This document shows positions 15,787-24,303 of a DNA stretch of 64,000 nucleotides, piece by piece. The notes below the pieces were generated by a model, which was not told where the DNA came from, did no database searches, and saw only the letters and a program-made list of their open reading frames with translations. The stretch covers positions 1 through 64,000 of the forward strand of contig JAIQEZ010000002.1 in the NCBI GenBank assembly GCA_020073545.1. The letters are read 5' to 3'. A program made the translations under genes and the position numbers. The stretch is from Terriglobia bacterium. Lineage in GTDB: Bacteria; Acidobacteriota; Terriglobia; UBA7540. The number at the start of each line of letters is the position of its first letter. The stretch's first letter is position 1.

Positions 15787-17334
15787 TTATTCCCTTGCTC
15801 TGGCAAAGCCTCCGTGACCCGCAAAGGACAGGCGGGCGTCTGCGGGCAGGGGCAGAATTCCCTCCGCCCGAAGTACCCGGTCCAGACCGGGCAGCAAATG
15901 GAGTTTGACCCCCAGGTCAAAGCAGCGCTGACTGAGTTCATGGACCCTATCCAGGTCTATCGACTTCACGCAGACGACAAGGTCGGTCACCTTGTGACGA
16001 GCGCACAGAGCTTCCAGGTTCTCGGAATTACCCAGAACCCGGCATCCCGCCAGCAGCCTTCGGTATTTTGTCGGGTCATCGTCCAGGAACCCCACAAGGT
16101 GCATTTGGGGGTACTGATGCATGTCAACGGCGGTGGTCAAGCCCAGCAGGCCCGCTCCCAGGATGAGCACGCGGTGCACGGCTTCGGGAAGGGGCTGGTA
16201 ATGATGCTGCAGCACGTAAAGCATCCGGCGCAAGCTGCGGAGTCCCACGCCGGCACTCAGGGCCATCAAGTATTCCAGGGTGGCGACGCTCAAGGGAACG
16301 TGCAAGAGAGCTGCCTCCCATGAAGGTGAAGGCAGCCACAAGCGCAGCGCCAGCAAGACCAGCGTGACAGGAGCGAGTGCCACCGCCAGAAGAAAAACGT
16401 CCACAAGGTTCACGTACCGCCACATCATATCGTAGACCCGCAGCCACCGGTTGGCGAGCACACGCACGGGCGGCACAATAACCAAGAACAACCACATCTG
16501 CGTGCGGTAGAAATCCGGGAAGCCAGCATCGTACCGGAAGGTGTATGCCAACCAAGCCGCGCCCACATACGTCACGAGGTCGAGGGTAATGTGGGCGCCA
16601 CGGTCGAAAGGCCACACTTCTCGCCGCAAGATACGGAGCCCCGCGGCCAGCGACCTTCCTGGACTACAGACCAGGAGCAAGGTCAGGACGATCAGTTTCA
16701 AGTCCAGCAGGAAGGTCGGGTTCTGCACATATTCGGCATCGAGCGAGAGTTTCTGCGGCAAGACCTTCGTGCGATAAACTACCTGCGGATCGGCCTGCCG
16801 GGCACAGTAATCAGCCTCCATGTGGTGGTGGATGGAGGCAAAGGAAGTCACCCCCGGCCGGGCAGTCAGAAGAATCCGTTGCTTGGGATCGTCAAGATCG
16901 ACCTCACTCGGAACCCGCGGCCGCGATCCCACGAAGCTCATCTCACCGCGCAGAACATTGATGAGTTGTGGCAATTCGTCGAGCTTGGTACGGCGAAGGA
17001 AGCCGCCAACTAGGGTAAGGCGCGGGTCGCCGTTCACCACCACAGCCGAGCCCAGCGCTTCGGCTCCCTCCTTCATCGTCCGAAACTTGATGAGCGTGAA
17101 GGGGCGCCCAAGATACCCCACGCGGGTCTGCCGGAAGAGCACCGGGCCCCGGGAGGTCAGGCGGACCAACAGCGCGCAGAAGATCAGGAGGGGGCTCAAG
17201 ACCGCCAAGCCGGCGAGAGATGCGGCAATATCGAAGAGGCGTTTCCCATGGCGCACATAGAAGGAGGTGCGCGCAGCATCGGAAACCGCCCGCGGGATAA
17301 TGGAACTGCTAAGCCCAGTTGTAATGGTGGCCAT
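15787..17334 (-). CDS. initiating sugar-phosphate transferase fused to a CapD/FlaA1-type membrane-Rossmann module
   Basis: The first 215 residues are a bacterial sugar transferase of the WcaJ/PglC type (RLFDIAASLAGLAVLSPLL, PVLFRQTRVGYLGRPF, KFRTMK, RRTKLDELPQLINVLRGEMS, VGSRPRVPSEV). It would place sugar-1-phosphate on undecaprenyl phosphate. Residues 235-350 form about four membrane helices starting with LVTYVGAAWLAYTFRYDAGF. Residues 365-505 form a Rossmann-like domain (RVLILGAGLLGLTTAVDM, LVGFLDDDP). These two parts equal the N-terminal half of CapD/FlaA1/WbpM dehydratases and of WcaJ, but here they follow the transferase instead of preceding it, and no SDR catalytic domain is present. 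It is the last gene of the locus. Confidence 0.85.
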   Translation of the reverse strand: MATITTGLSSSIIPRAVSDAARTSFYVRHGKRLFDIAASLAGLAVLSPLLIFCALLVRLTSRGPVLFRQTRVGYLGRPFTLIKFRTMKEGAEALGSAVVVNGDPRLTLVGGFLRRTKLDELPQLINVLRGEMSFVGSRPRVPSEVDLDDPKQRILLTARPGVTSFASIHHHMEADYCARQADPQVVYRTKVLPQKLSLDAEYVQNPTFLLDLKLIVLTLLLVCSPGRSLAAGLRILRREVWPFDRGAHITLDLVTYVGAAWLAYTFRYDAGFPDFYRTQMWLFLVIVPPVRVLANRWLRVYDMMWRYVNLVDVFLLAVALAPVTLVLLALRLWLPSPSWEAALLHVPLSVATLEYLMALSAGVGLRSLRRMLYVLQHHYQPLPEAVHRVLILGAGLLGLTTAVDMHQYPQMHLVGFLDDDPTKYRRLLAGCRVLGNSENLEALCARHKVTDLVVCVKSIDLDRVHELSQRCFDLGVKLHLLPGLDRVLRAEGILPLPADARLSFAGHGGFARARE

Positions 17335-17416
17335 AATTTCCCTGGAGATTCACGACGTTACAGTCTTCGGTACATTTGCAGGCGAGGCAGGAACCTCTTT
17401 TCGGATTGGCAGGCGG

Positions 17417-18601
17417 TCACGTGGCTCGCCAATCGCGACTGGGGAGCGCGTACCGGCCCGTTGCGCTGAGGTGATCGATCCCCACCTGATCCACCAGCGT
17501 CCGGACAATGCGTGCCGACGCGTGGCCGTCCCAGAGAGTGGGGACCTGACCTTTCTTTCCTTCACCCCGAAGGATCTTGCGCGCTTCCTGGACCAGACGG
17601 CCGGCATTCAGTCCCACTAACAGGTTCGTACCCTCGCTGATGGTGATAGGCCGCTCGGTGTTCTCTCGGACGGTCAGGCAGGGGACCCCCAGCGCCGTGG
17701 TCTCTTCCTGCACGCCCCCGGAGTCCGTAATCACGAGGGCAGCTTCGCTCTGAAGTTTCAGAAACTGTAGATAGCTCATCGGCGGAACCAGGCAGACGCC
17801 GTTTGAAGCGTCCTGCCACGAACCGCACAGTCCGCCTTCTTTCATCCGGTTTTGCGTACGGGGATGGAGAGGAAAGATCAGAGGAACTTCTTTGGCAATT
17901 TCCTCCAATGCTTCCCAGATCGCGCGCAGCGTCCCCAGGTTGTCTACAGCCGAGGGCCGATGGAGGGTCACCAATCCATAAGACCCAGCCAACCCTCCGT
18001 TGTGTTTGCTCCGCGCGCAGAGTTCGGGCGGGACCGCACGGCGCTTCGCGTGAGGGAGAAACCGTCGCAGGGCGTCGATCATGACATTGCCGACAAGAAA
18101 GATTCGCTCCTTGGGCCGGCCTTCTCTCAGCAAGTTATCCACGGCGCTGGGCTCCGTGACGAAGAGAAAATCCGATATGGCATCGGTGAGAACCCGGTTG
18201 ACCTCTTCCGGCATGGCTCGGTCAAAGCTTCTCAATCCCGCTTCCACGTGCGCGATGGGTCGGCCCATCTTTACCGCGGTCAGGGCAGCCGACAGGGTGG
18301 AATTGACGTCGCCGACCACAACCACGACGTCGGGTTGCGTTTCCTCCATCACCCGCTGCAGCCGCAGCATGATTTCGGCGGTTTGCGTGACCGCTGTGCC
18401 GGAACCCACCTCCAGGTTGACGTGAGGCTCGGGTATCTCCAGGTCCTCGAAGAACGCCCTCGACATTTCATAGTCGTAGTGCTGCCCGGTGTGGACCAGA
18501 ACCGTCTCGATGTCGGAATGGTGGCCCAGTTCCTCCATGAGAGGTGCAACCTTGACGAAGTTCGGCCGCGCTCCAACGATCGTAAGTATTCGCATTGGCA
18601 T
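17417..18601 (-). CDS. wecB: UDP-N-acetylglucosamine 2-epimerase (non-hydrolysing)
   Basis: Converts UDP-GlcNAc to UDP-ManNAc in the cytoplasm, supplying a polysaccharide precursor. Motifs along the 394 residues: ILTIVGARPNFVKVAPL, HTGQHYDYEMSRAFFEDL, VVVVGDVNST, HVEAGLRSFDRAMPEEVNR, LVTLHRPSAVDN and ITDSGGVQEE. All are standard for WecB/MnaA and the length is normal. ATG at 18595 (MRIL) is an alternative start; neither has a strong ribosome-binding site. No WecC-type dehydrogenase is in the window. Confidence 0.9.
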   Translation of the reverse strand: MPMRILTIVGARPNFVKVAPLMEELGHHSDIETVLVHTGQHYDYEMSRAFFEDLEIPEPHVNLEVGSGTAVTQTAEIMLRLQRVMEETQPDVVVVVGDVNSTLSAALTAVKMGRPIAHVEAGLRSFDRAMPEEVNRVLTDAISDFLFVTEPSAVDNLLREGRPKERIFLVGNVMIDALRRFLPHAKRRAVPPELCARSKHNGGLAGSYGLVTLHRPSAVDNLGTLRAIWEALEEIAKEVPLIFPLHPRTQNRMKEGGLCGSWQDASNGVCLVPPMSYLQFLKLQSEAALVITDSGGVQEETTALGVPCLTVRENTERPITISEGTNLLVGLNAGRLVQEARKILRGEGKKGQVPTLWDGHASARIVRTLVDQVGIDHLSATGRYALPSRDWRAT

Positions 18602-18778
18602 CGTCTCTAAAGTGACAACGTAGTCAGGATTCTGTCAGAGGTAGCTAGTGTCCTGAGTTGGAAGTTAGCTGACAGAGCCTCCCCCTGCGGCCGGCCGTTC
18701 CGCAGCCCCGGCACGGGCGCAAGATCGTAGCCCAGGACGCAACGGGCCGTAAATTCACGAAGTACCTGTTCTGCGCCC

Positions 18779-20938
18779 CTACGGTGCAACCACGAGGCGT
18801 GCACCCCCGCCGAACAGTGACTCGCGGATCCGGAAGGTCGCCAGCGTGGTTGCCCAAAGACTCTGGAAAGGTATCGGCATCGGCGCTTTCCCGGAGACCG
18901 CGTCGATGAAGCACCGCACTTCTTCTTCGTGCCCTTTGTCTTGTCGGAACAGGGATTTGGCACGGCCATGGTTCGAGTGATGGAAGAAGGACTTTCGGAA
19001 GTCGTCGCAAATCGCGGTCCGGCCTCGGCCGAAGACCTCCAAGCGCTCTTTGGGGACGCTGGCGTCACCGGAAGCCAGGTACAGGATCTCCCCCTTCGAG
19101 CCGTCGGCGAGGGACACCTGAATGTGCACATTGTTTTCGTCGGGGCATTTGCCGATTGGCCAGGCTTGCACTTCCACGGGGAACGAGCCACTGAGAAACC
19201 CGAATAAATCCACGAAGTGGCAGACCTCGCCGATCACACGCCCATGACCCTGTTCAGGGTCCTCTACCCAGTGTCCATCCGGCAAGCGCCCCGCGTTGAT
19301 CCGGTACAGGAAAGAAAGCGGCTCACGACCGGCGCTGAAAAACTCCTTGCACTCCTTCGCAAAGGGGGAAAAGCGGCGATTGAAACCGACGGCGAGGACC
19401 CGGTCCGAGCGTGCGTAGAGTCTGGAAATCGATTCCAGTTCTCGTTCGTTGACGCACAAGGGTTTCTCCACGAACACGTGCTTGCCGCTTTCGAGAGCCG
19501 CCAGGACCATGGGACCGTGCAAGTGGTGTCGCGTACCGATGAACACCGCGTCGATCGTGGGATCATTCAAAACCGCCGAGGCGTCGGTGGTGCAGTATTG
19601 GAATCGAAAGCTTTTGCTTACGCGACTGGCGGAAACGCCCGTGGCGTTGGCCAAGCCTGCCAGTTCGAGGTTGTGCAACTTCCGCAGAGCCGGAAGGAGT
19701 TTCGCGCGGCTGAAATTGCCCGCGCCGATCCAGCCGATTCTGATCTTGTCCGGTTTCGCGCTGGCCGCCTTCTTCCCGGAGTCGGGCGAGCGAAGTTCTA
19801 CGCGCCGGGAAGGCGCCACGGTCCGGGGATAGTCGATCAGAATAGCCACGTGTTTCCCTTCGCGCTTTCCCGTAAGCAGTTCGTAAGCTTCACCGGCTCG
19901 CTCGATATCGAAACGATGGGTGATCAGTTTGGCGAGGTCGATCTTCTTGGCAGCCACCAGATCCAAGAAGGCCTGCATGTTCCGCTTCTCGGTCCAGCGC
20001 ACGTAGCCCCGCGGGTAATCGAGCCCCTTCTCCTCGTAGGACGGGTCATAACGGCCAGGACCGTAGGAGCGCGAGTAACGTACTTGCAGTTCCTTCTTGT
20101 AGTAAGGCTCTCGCGGCACATCGACGCGCACATCGCCGACGACGACCACCACTGCTCGGTCGCGAGCCATCTGTCCGGCAAGGTCGATGGGTTGGTTTGA
20201 GCTCGTGGCCGCAGTGATAATGATCGCGTCAGCGCCGCCTGCCCCGAGAAGCGTGCCACTGGAGACGAACTCAGAATTGACGTAGGCACGTGCCACGCCC
20301 AATTCCCGTGCCAGCGCGACCCGGTCGGGATCGAGGTCGATTCCCCACACCACGCATCCCGCGGCTTGCAGGATTTGGGCGGTAATCAAGCCCACCAGCC
20401 CGAGGCCCACCACCGCGACGTGTTCACCGATCTTTGCTTCCGCCACCCGAACTCCCTGCAGCGCGACCGAACCCAGGGTGACAAAGGCGGCAGAATCATA
20501 GTCGACGTTTTCCGGAATTCGCACGCTGAGGTTTTTGGGAACCCAGATCATTTCCGCATGACTGGCATAACCCATGCCGGCACACGCCACCCGATCACCA
20601 ACCTGGAACTCCTCCGTCCCCGGCCCAACCTCCAGGATGTCTCCCGCCGCGCTGTAGCCAAGTGGCATCGCCCGGTCAAGCTTGGCGCGCACCGTGGCCA
20701 CAACCTCCGACACCCCCGCGGTCCGCAGGCGCTGGAATAGACTTTTTACCAAGTCAGGCCGTTCCAGGGCCTTGCCCACGAGACTCATGCTTCCCAGTTT
20801 CACCGTGGCGCGTTCGGTTCCCGAACTGATCAGTGAGGCCACCGTCCTTACCAGAACGCCGCCCTGCTGACACTGGGGCGCGGGAACCTCTTCCACCAAG
20901 ACTTCGTGTGTCCGTAGATCCTGTATGAGCTGTTTCAT
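18779..20938 (-). CDS. bi-domain oxidoreductase (MDR-type dehydrogenase plus Gfo/Idh/MocA)
   Basis: The N-terminal half (to about residue 370) is a medium-chain alcohol dehydrogenase-like protein (VEEVPAPQCQQGGVLVRT, GDRVACAGMGYASHAEM, VAVVGLGLVGLITAQIL). The C-terminal half is a Gfo/Idh/MocA oxidoreductase (KIRIGWIGAGNFSRAKLLPA, DAVFIGTRHHLHGPMV, HVFVEKPLCV). The EKP motif with its Lys is intact. Such fusions are common in exopolysaccharide loci, where they are thought to act on a nucleotide sugar or sugar chain; the exact reaction is unknown. Start at ATG 20938 (MKQLIQ) matches the family better than the longer frame to 20965. Confidence 0.85.
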   Translation of the reverse strand: MKQLIQDLRTHEVLVEEVPAPQCQQGGVLVRTVASLISSGTERATVKLGSMSLVGKALERPDLVKSLFQRLRTAGVSEVVATVRAKLDRAMPLGYSAAGDILEVGPGTEEFQVGDRVACAGMGYASHAEMIWVPKNLSVRIPENVDYDSAAFVTLGSVALQGVRVAEAKIGEHVAVVGLGLVGLITAQILQAAGCVVWGIDLDPDRVALARELGVARAYVNSEFVSSGTLLGAGGADAIIITAATSSNQPIDLAGQMARDRAVVVVVGDVRVDVPREPYYKKELQVRYSRSYGPGRYDPSYEEKGLDYPRGYVRWTEKRNMQAFLDLVAAKKIDLAKLITHRFDIERAGEAYELLTGKREGKHVAILIDYPRTVAPSRRVELRSPDSGKKAASAKPDKIRIGWIGAGNFSRAKLLPALRKLHNLELAGLANATGVSASRVSKSFRFQYCTTDASAVLNDPTIDAVFIGTRHHLHGPMVLAALESGKHVFVEKPLCVNERELESISRLYARSDRVLAVGFNRRFSPFAKECKEFFSAGREPLSFLYRINAGRLPDGHWVEDPEQGHGRVIGEVCHFVDLFGFLSGSFPVEVQAWPIGKCPDENNVHIQVSLADGSKGEILYLASGDASVPKERLEVFGRGRTAICDDFRKSFFHHSNHGRAKSLFRQDKGHEEEVRCFIDAVSGKAPMPIPFQSLWATTLATFRIRESLFGGGARLVVAP

Positions 20939-21033
20939 GCGTACTTTCGTTGAGGTTGAGATCACTCAGAGCGAGCCACGCGCGAGCGGGGTAGCGCACG
21001 GGGAAGCCCTAGGAAGGGCACGGAAGTCGTGAA

Positions 21034-22374
21034 TCACATTTCCGCCCTCACCTTGGCTTGTGACGCGGGCGCCAGTTCGCGGAGCACCAGAGGCTTTGCG
21101 GAGGGCAACACCTCCGGGTGAACGCACAATTCGCTCAGCAAGTTCAGATATTTGGCGGCCTGCGTGGGGCGCAGGTATTTTTCCTGCACCGCCTGTCGTC
21201 CCTTCCGGCCCAGGGCCCGGCAAAGCGAAGGTTCCTTCTGCAGCCGGAGGATTGCCGCCGCCATGGCCTCGGGGTCTTCAGGCTGTACCGCTAATCCGGC
21301 CTGACTCGCGAGAAGAATCTCCTTCGCTTCTCCTTCCACGCCCAGAATCGCCGGTTTGCCCGCGGCCATCGCCTCGAACATTTTAGAGGGAATGGCGGTC
21401 TTGAATACTTCCTTGTTCCGCAGCGGGACCAGGCAGGCATCCGCGGCGGCCAGGAAATCAGGAACTCTTTCCCGGGGCTGCTTCTCTAGAACCCGCACGT
21501 TTGAGAGCCGCATATCCCCGATGAGCTGACAGAGTTGAGCGCGCTCGGCGCCGGCCCCCATGAGGAGGAATACGATATCGTTATGGCCGCGCAGGCGTTC
21601 GGCGGCCTGGAGCAAAGTCTCCAGCCCGTGGGCCATGCCAAGTGTACCCGCGTAAAGAAGCACGAATTCATCGCGGAACCCCCATTGCTTTCGCAGTGTG
21701 TGACGTGCTTGCCGGGCGGCGTCGGAGTCGGGGTCGAAGCAGAAATCCTCCTCAACGCCGTTCCGGATCACCGAAATCCTTCTCTCCTCCAGGCCATGAT
21801 CGATCAAGTGCTGGCGCTTCCATTCGCCGTCCACGACAATATGCTTGGCGTGCCGATAGAGGAAATTAGCGACGTGCCCCACGCTTCGGTACAGCAGGGA
21901 GTCAGCGGTCGTTTGTCCCACCCCCACCAGCGACTCGGGCCACAGGTCCCTTACCTCGAACACCCAGGGCAGGAGCCGCAGGGTTCCCACCACCCAACCC
22001 GCTGCTCCAACCAGAATCTGCGGCGAGGTGGCGATGACCACGCCATTCCTCGGGGCCACGCAGGTTCCCCCTAGGCTGGCGGAAAGCGCGAAGGAAGCGA
22101 AGTTTGCGCCTCGGCGCCACAGCTTCCGATTGGCAGAAGGATAAAGCCAGGTCCGATAAACCTTGACTCCCTCGCGTTCCTCGCGGACGAACCCATGCTT
22201 CCAAAGTTCCCGGTATTCGGGATGCAAGACCCCTTCGGGATGATTGGGGAAACCGGTCAAGACCCTCACTTCCGCGCCCGCCCGAACCCACTCACGGCTA
22301 AAACTGTCAACACGCGCCGCGGGAGCGCAGGCTTCGGGTGGATAGTATTGAGAAATGTAGAGAACCTGCATCAA
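21034..22374 (-). CDS. glycosyltransferase family 4 (WbuB-like)
   Basis: GT-B fold retaining glycosyltransferase expected to act on the lipid-linked repeat unit at the cytoplasmic face. It opens with VLYISQYYPPEACAPAARV, has VFEVRDLWPESLVGVG in the N-terminal domain and FVLLYAGTLGMAHGLETLL plus VFKTAIPSKMFEAMAAGKP in the C-terminal domain, as in WbuB-type enzymes. 446 residues. It lies 95 bases upstream of the dehydrogenase gene and 15 bases after the heparinase-like gene. Sugar specificity unknown. Confidence 0.88.
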   Translation of the reverse strand: MMQVLYISQYYPPEACAPAARVDSFSREWVRAGAEVRVLTGFPNHPEGVLHPEYRELWKHGFVREEREGVKVYRTWLYPSANRKLWRRGANFASFALSASLGGTCVAPRNGVVIATSPQILVGAAGWVVGTLRLLPWVFEVRDLWPESLVGVGQTTADSLLYRSVGHVANFLYRHAKHIVVDGEWKRQHLIDHGLEERRISVIRNGVEEDFCFDPDSDAARQARHTLRKQWGFRDEFVLLYAGTLGMAHGLETLLQAAERLRGHNDIVFLLMGAGAERAQLCQLIGDMRLSNVRVLEKQPRERVPDFLAAADACLVPLRNKEVFKTAIPSKMFEAMAAGKPAILGVEGEAKEILLASQAGLAVQPEDPEAMAAAILRLQKEPSLCRALGRKGRQAVQEKYLRPTQAAKYLNLLSELCVHPEVLPSAKPLVLRELAPASQAKVRAEM

Positions 22375-22389
22375 ACGAATCCCCCTCGT

Positions 22390-24303
22390 TCAGCGGAGTG
22401 GAATTTTGTGGCCGTCGATCTCGAGCAATTTCCCCGACCCATCGGCAACAATGTGCGGGGCAGCGATACCCGTCGGGATGAAGACATGAACCCTCCCGGT
22501 CGGGATCGTTCCTTTCCAAGCCCAGCGAAGCACCGTGGAAGGTTGGCGTTTTCCGAATTGCTCTGAATACCAGCTCTCGATAAGGTCGAATTGGCCCTCG
22601 CCGTAAGTCACGAGCGACCAAGCCTGGCCGGCAAATTGCAGTACCCAGCGACGGAGTGGCATGCCATCGCTGGCGGCCGTGAGGTCGTCCAGCGCCTTGA
22701 CACGCACGAGGGGATGGAAATGGACAAAAGACTCCACGCGATGCGTGCCCTCGCCGCTCAGCAGGTCGGCCACAATCCAGGTATCGGGTGCTTGCAGGAA
22801 GATCGTGCGTGCGTGCCCCACGCCCCTGCGCCGATAGGCATCGTGTTCTCCGCTGACGAAACGGAACACCCCATCGCTGCCGCTGCTTATTTGACCCACG
22901 CGCGGACGCCGCCCCACCCGGAAACTCGCCCAGATCTCCGCCTGCTCCTCGCCGTCAATGCGGAGGGCGTTGTGCGCGGCCGTAGACCGCTCGTAGTGAC
23001 GCTCCGGTCCCGGCTCGTAGGTGCTAACGCCAGTGTCAACCACCACCCGCTGCCCGTGGAGGGAGAGTTCGTAACTCAACACGTCACAGTGGCCATGGCC
23101 TGGCTGATAATCCGGCCCCAAAGGGCCGCAGTCGAAGATCAGACTGCTCCGGGACCCAGGGCTCCGGATGACACCGTAACCCGTATCAGGAAATACCGTG
23201 ACCTGGGGCTCGCGCTCAGTGCTCTGGCTATCGGACATCCCAGCCATCGCCAGCAACACGTCAGGTGGGCGCGCTCCACCCAGCACGGAGTCGTTCAAGA
23301 GTGGAATCTCTCCATCTGGATGGATGATTCCTTTCAAGAATTGCGCCATCGACCGTATCTTCTGAGACAGCAGATCAGAGCAGGGAAGCCTCCTCCCGGT
23401 GGATGCGCACAAGAGCTGTATCTCGGCCACATCTTCCAGGACCTGCGAGTGATACATCGGTGACCGCTCGAAGTGCCCGCCGTCAGGAAGAATCTGCTCG
23501 TTCAGTTCCTGCTCCAGCAGCTCTTCCCCTTTTGCCCACCATCGGGTACTGCTGGGGGTTTCGAGCAACGCTCCGGCGAACAGCAGTGCCTTGATGTTCT
23601 TCAGAAAGTGATTTCCCAGGAGATCTTTTTCGAGCCGATGTTCGAGCGTTGCCACCTGGACGCCCAGGCTCTCCAGCAGGGTGCTGATCCTTCCCCCCTC
23701 ATCCCAGAACTCCAGCGAGCGTCCGTGCCGGGCCAGAAACTTCAGCCAATTGATGATCCGAACGGATAACGCGTAAGGCTCCCACCCGACTTCTGTTCCC
23801 TCCGTGTTGTGTTGGCGCCAGTCCAGCGCGATTTCCATGGCTCGGTCGAGCATCGGCTCATCATTAGGCAGGACGAACCCGACGTTTAAGAAATCGAAGT
23901 AGTTGAGGTGATAGAGCCACAGCTTCGCGTAGCGGCGGTCGTTCCAGGGGATCGAGCCGTTGCTCGCGACAATCTGGTTCAAGAATGTAAATTCGCGCGT
24001 CGCGAGCATTCTGCGCGAGGCTTCCGGCTGCCAGTCAAGGAATCGCCATCGACCCGGGACGTCGCGCAGGCCCACTGGCGCCTTCATCTTGGCCGGCGAG
24101 TCTGAACGCGGGAGCACACGCCTCAGCGCCAAGTAGCCAAGTTGCGACCAGCGCAGAAGACGCAGCGTTCGCCAGTACGTTGCTGCCGTGGGTGCTCTCA
24201 GACCGGCAGAGCGTGGAGGGCAGACGTACTCGCCGCCATCGCCGGGGCCGGGTTCGAGTCTAGGTATTGACGATGCCATTCTTCGAAGGAAATAAGAGCC
24301 CAT
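22390..24303 (-). CDS. heparinase II/III-family protein
   Basis: Alginate- or heparinase-type polysaccharide lyase family often found in exopolysaccharide loci. An alpha-toroid region (residues about 90-330, with WLYHLNYFDFLNVGF and FERSPMYHSQVLEDVAEI) is followed by a beta-sandwich with GHGHCDVLSYELSLHGQRV and RSTAAHNALRIDGEEQAEIW. No signal peptide is seen, so it may act in the cytoplasm or leave by another route. The reading frame overlaps the 3' end of the AsnB gene by about 100 bases. Family members normally begin near TYWRTLRLLRWSQLGYLAL, where only CTG is available, so the true start (24303, 24279 or a non-standard codon) is uncertain. Confidence 0.8.
   Translation of the reverse strand: MGSYFLRRMASSIPRLEPGPGDGGEYVCPPRSAGLRAPTAATYWRTLRLLRWSQLGYLALRRVLPRSDSPAKMKAPVGLRDVPGRWRFLDWQPEASRRMLATREFTFLNQIVASNGSIPWNDRRYAKLWLYHLNYFDFLNVGFVLPNDEPMLDRAMEIALDWRQHNTEGTEVGWEPYALSVRIINWLKFLARHGRSLEFWDEGGRISTLLESLGVQVATLEHRLEKDLLGNHFLKNIKALLFAGALLETPSSTRWWAKGEELLEQELNEQILPDGGHFERSPMYHSQVLEDVAEIQLLCASTGRRLPCSDLLSQKIRSMAQFLKGIIHPDGEIPLLNDSVLGGARPPDVLLAMAGMSDSQSTEREPQVTVFPDTGYGVIRSPGSRSSLIFDCGPLGPDYQPGHGHCDVLSYELSLHGQRVVVDTGVSTYEPGPERHYERSTAAHNALRIDGEEQAEIWASFRVGRRPRVGQISSGSDGVFRFVSGEHDAYRRRGVGHARTIFLQAPDTWIVADLLSGEGTHRVESFVHFHPLVRVKALDDLTAASDGMPLRRWVLQFAGQAWSLVTYGEGQFDLIESWYSEQFGKRQPSTVLRWAWKGTIPTGRVHVFIPTGIAAPHIVADGSGKLLEIDGHKIPLR

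Noticed and set aside
19217-20200. 327-residue plus-strand frame opposite the bi-domain dehydrogenase
   Set aside because: Shadow of a gene with two recognised domains on the other strand.
22591-23463. 290-residue plus-strand frame opposite the heparinase-like gene
   Set aside because: Opposite strand carries conserved lyase motifs.
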